A DNA stretch of 60,210 bases, from assembly GCA_003155135.1 (NCBI GenBank), contig PMFN01000043.1, forward strand, positions 1 to 60,210, read 5' to 3'. Shown piece by piece: positions 59,945 to 60,210 of the stretch (position 1 is its first letter; every line of letters starts with the position of its first letter). A program made the position numbers and the translations under genes. Source of the stretch: Acidimicrobiaceae bacterium (GTDB taxonomy: Bacteria; Actinomycetota; Acidimicrobiia; Acidimicrobiales; RAAP-2). The notes beneath the pieces were generated by a model. The model had not been told where the DNA came from, did not search any database, and saw only the letters and a program-made list of their open reading frames with translations.

Positions 59945-60210
59945 GTGCCTGACGGCGGAGAACAGCACGACGATCGACCCCACGAGTACGGCGAGGCGGT
60001 CGCCGAGTCGGACACCGCCCACCCGCTCCCCGGCGACATCGTTGTCGGCCCCGAGTCCTCGGTCATGCCCGAGCCCCTGGTCGGGCGCGCCGAGTCGACG
60101 CCGCTCGAGGACGACGAGCCCGAGGGCACCATCCCGCCGTCGCCACTGTGGGCGATGAAGGACCGGCGCCACATCCAGTGGCACCTCCTCCCCCACCACG
60201 AGCGCCACGA
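59945..60210 (+). CDS. Acidic protein of unknown function (C-terminus outside window)
   Basis: A GTG at 59945 with AAGGAG 7 nt upstream opens a frame that stays open to the right edge (88 codons). The visible N-terminus is acidic and Pro/His-rich (PDGGEQHDDRPHEYGEAVAE), followed by LPGDIVVGPESSVMPEPLVG and then PSPLWAMKDRRHIQWHLLP. It has no signal or membrane helix in the part seen. It lies 44 nt after the LMW phosphatase gene and may share its transcript. I recognise no family. Confidence 0.7.
   Translation, partial: MPDGGEQHDDRPHEYGEAVAESDTAHPLPGDIVVGPESSVMPEPLVGRAESTPLEDDEPEGTIPPSPLWAMKDRRHIQWHLLPHHERH

Noticed and set aside
1-60210. CRISPR arrays, tRNA, rRNA, insertion sequences
   Set aside because: No short regularly spaced repeats, no cloverleaf or rRNA-like stretches, and no transposase or integrase motifs were seen. 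The protein-level repeats at 1-6981 are too divergent at DNA level to be a DNA repeat array.

Overview
The window is 60,210 bp of very GC-rich, gene-dense chromosome from an actinobacterium. The evidence is a bacterial proteasome activator (Bpa), a DivIVA/Wag31-type protein, SepF without FtsA, a DUF3040 protein, a TraR-lspA-rluD block, frequent GTG/TTG starts, and many genes whose start codon lies 6-8 nt after a TANNNT -10 hexamer (leaderless mRNAs). The dcw and respiratory gene sets are compatible with Acidimicrobiia, but that rank is an inference. I see no rRNA, tRNA, CRISPR, phage or insertion sequence. The content is core chromosome apart from one giant surface-protein gene at the left edge.

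Layout. (1) 1-6981, minus: a partial gene of at least 2,327 codons for a secreted protein built of about 21 Ig-like repeats. (2) 7.1-12.8 kb: menaquinone synthesis. menD and menH diverge from starts 2 bp apart. menB-menA (minus) and menE (plus) diverge from a 21-bp gap that holds mirror-image -10 elements. (3) 12.8-16.0 kb, plus: ctaB, a TlpA-like thioredoxin, a SCO1/SenC copper chaperone and an unknown anchored protein, i.e. heme and copper maturation of cytochrome oxidase. (4) 21.4-16.0 kb, minus: a tightly overlapping oxidase operon of cupredoxin-like protein, ctaC, ctaD, ctaE, a 37-residue membrane protein and ctaG, behind a clear sigma70-type promoter. Blocks 2-4 together supply quinone, heme A, copper and the terminal oxidase. 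(5) 21.7-34.5 kb: mixed housekeeping genes (SURF1-motif membrane protein, YyaL/DUF255 protein, two unknowns, dnaE, bpa, an alkaline-phosphatase-superfamily enzyme, an Rrf2 regulator, a histidine phosphatase and a primary-like sigma factor). (6) 52.2-33.6 kb, minus: the division and cell-wall cluster mraZ-rsmH-ftsL-ftsI-murE-mraY-ftsW-murG-murC-murB-ftsQ-ftsZ-yggS-sepF-yggT-divIVA, then traR/dksA-like, lspA and rluD. murF and murD are absent from their usual places. (7) 52.4-60.2 kb: a small membrane protein, lipoate ligase-like protein, HNH protein, ROK kinase, DUF3040, amidase, LapA-like protein, acyl-CoA synthetase, LMW phosphatase and a partial acidic protein at the right edge.

The points most worth following are: the oxidase operon (a CuA-like cupredoxin of unknown role, a subunit I lacking the usual D- and K-channel residues and carrying two extra N-terminal helices, and a new 37-residue ORF); the symmetric menB/menE promoter; the 10-bp-phased repeats at the mraZ promoter; and the histone-H1-like tail on the TraR-type zinc-finger protein. 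No wholly new multi-gene defence or mobile system was found.
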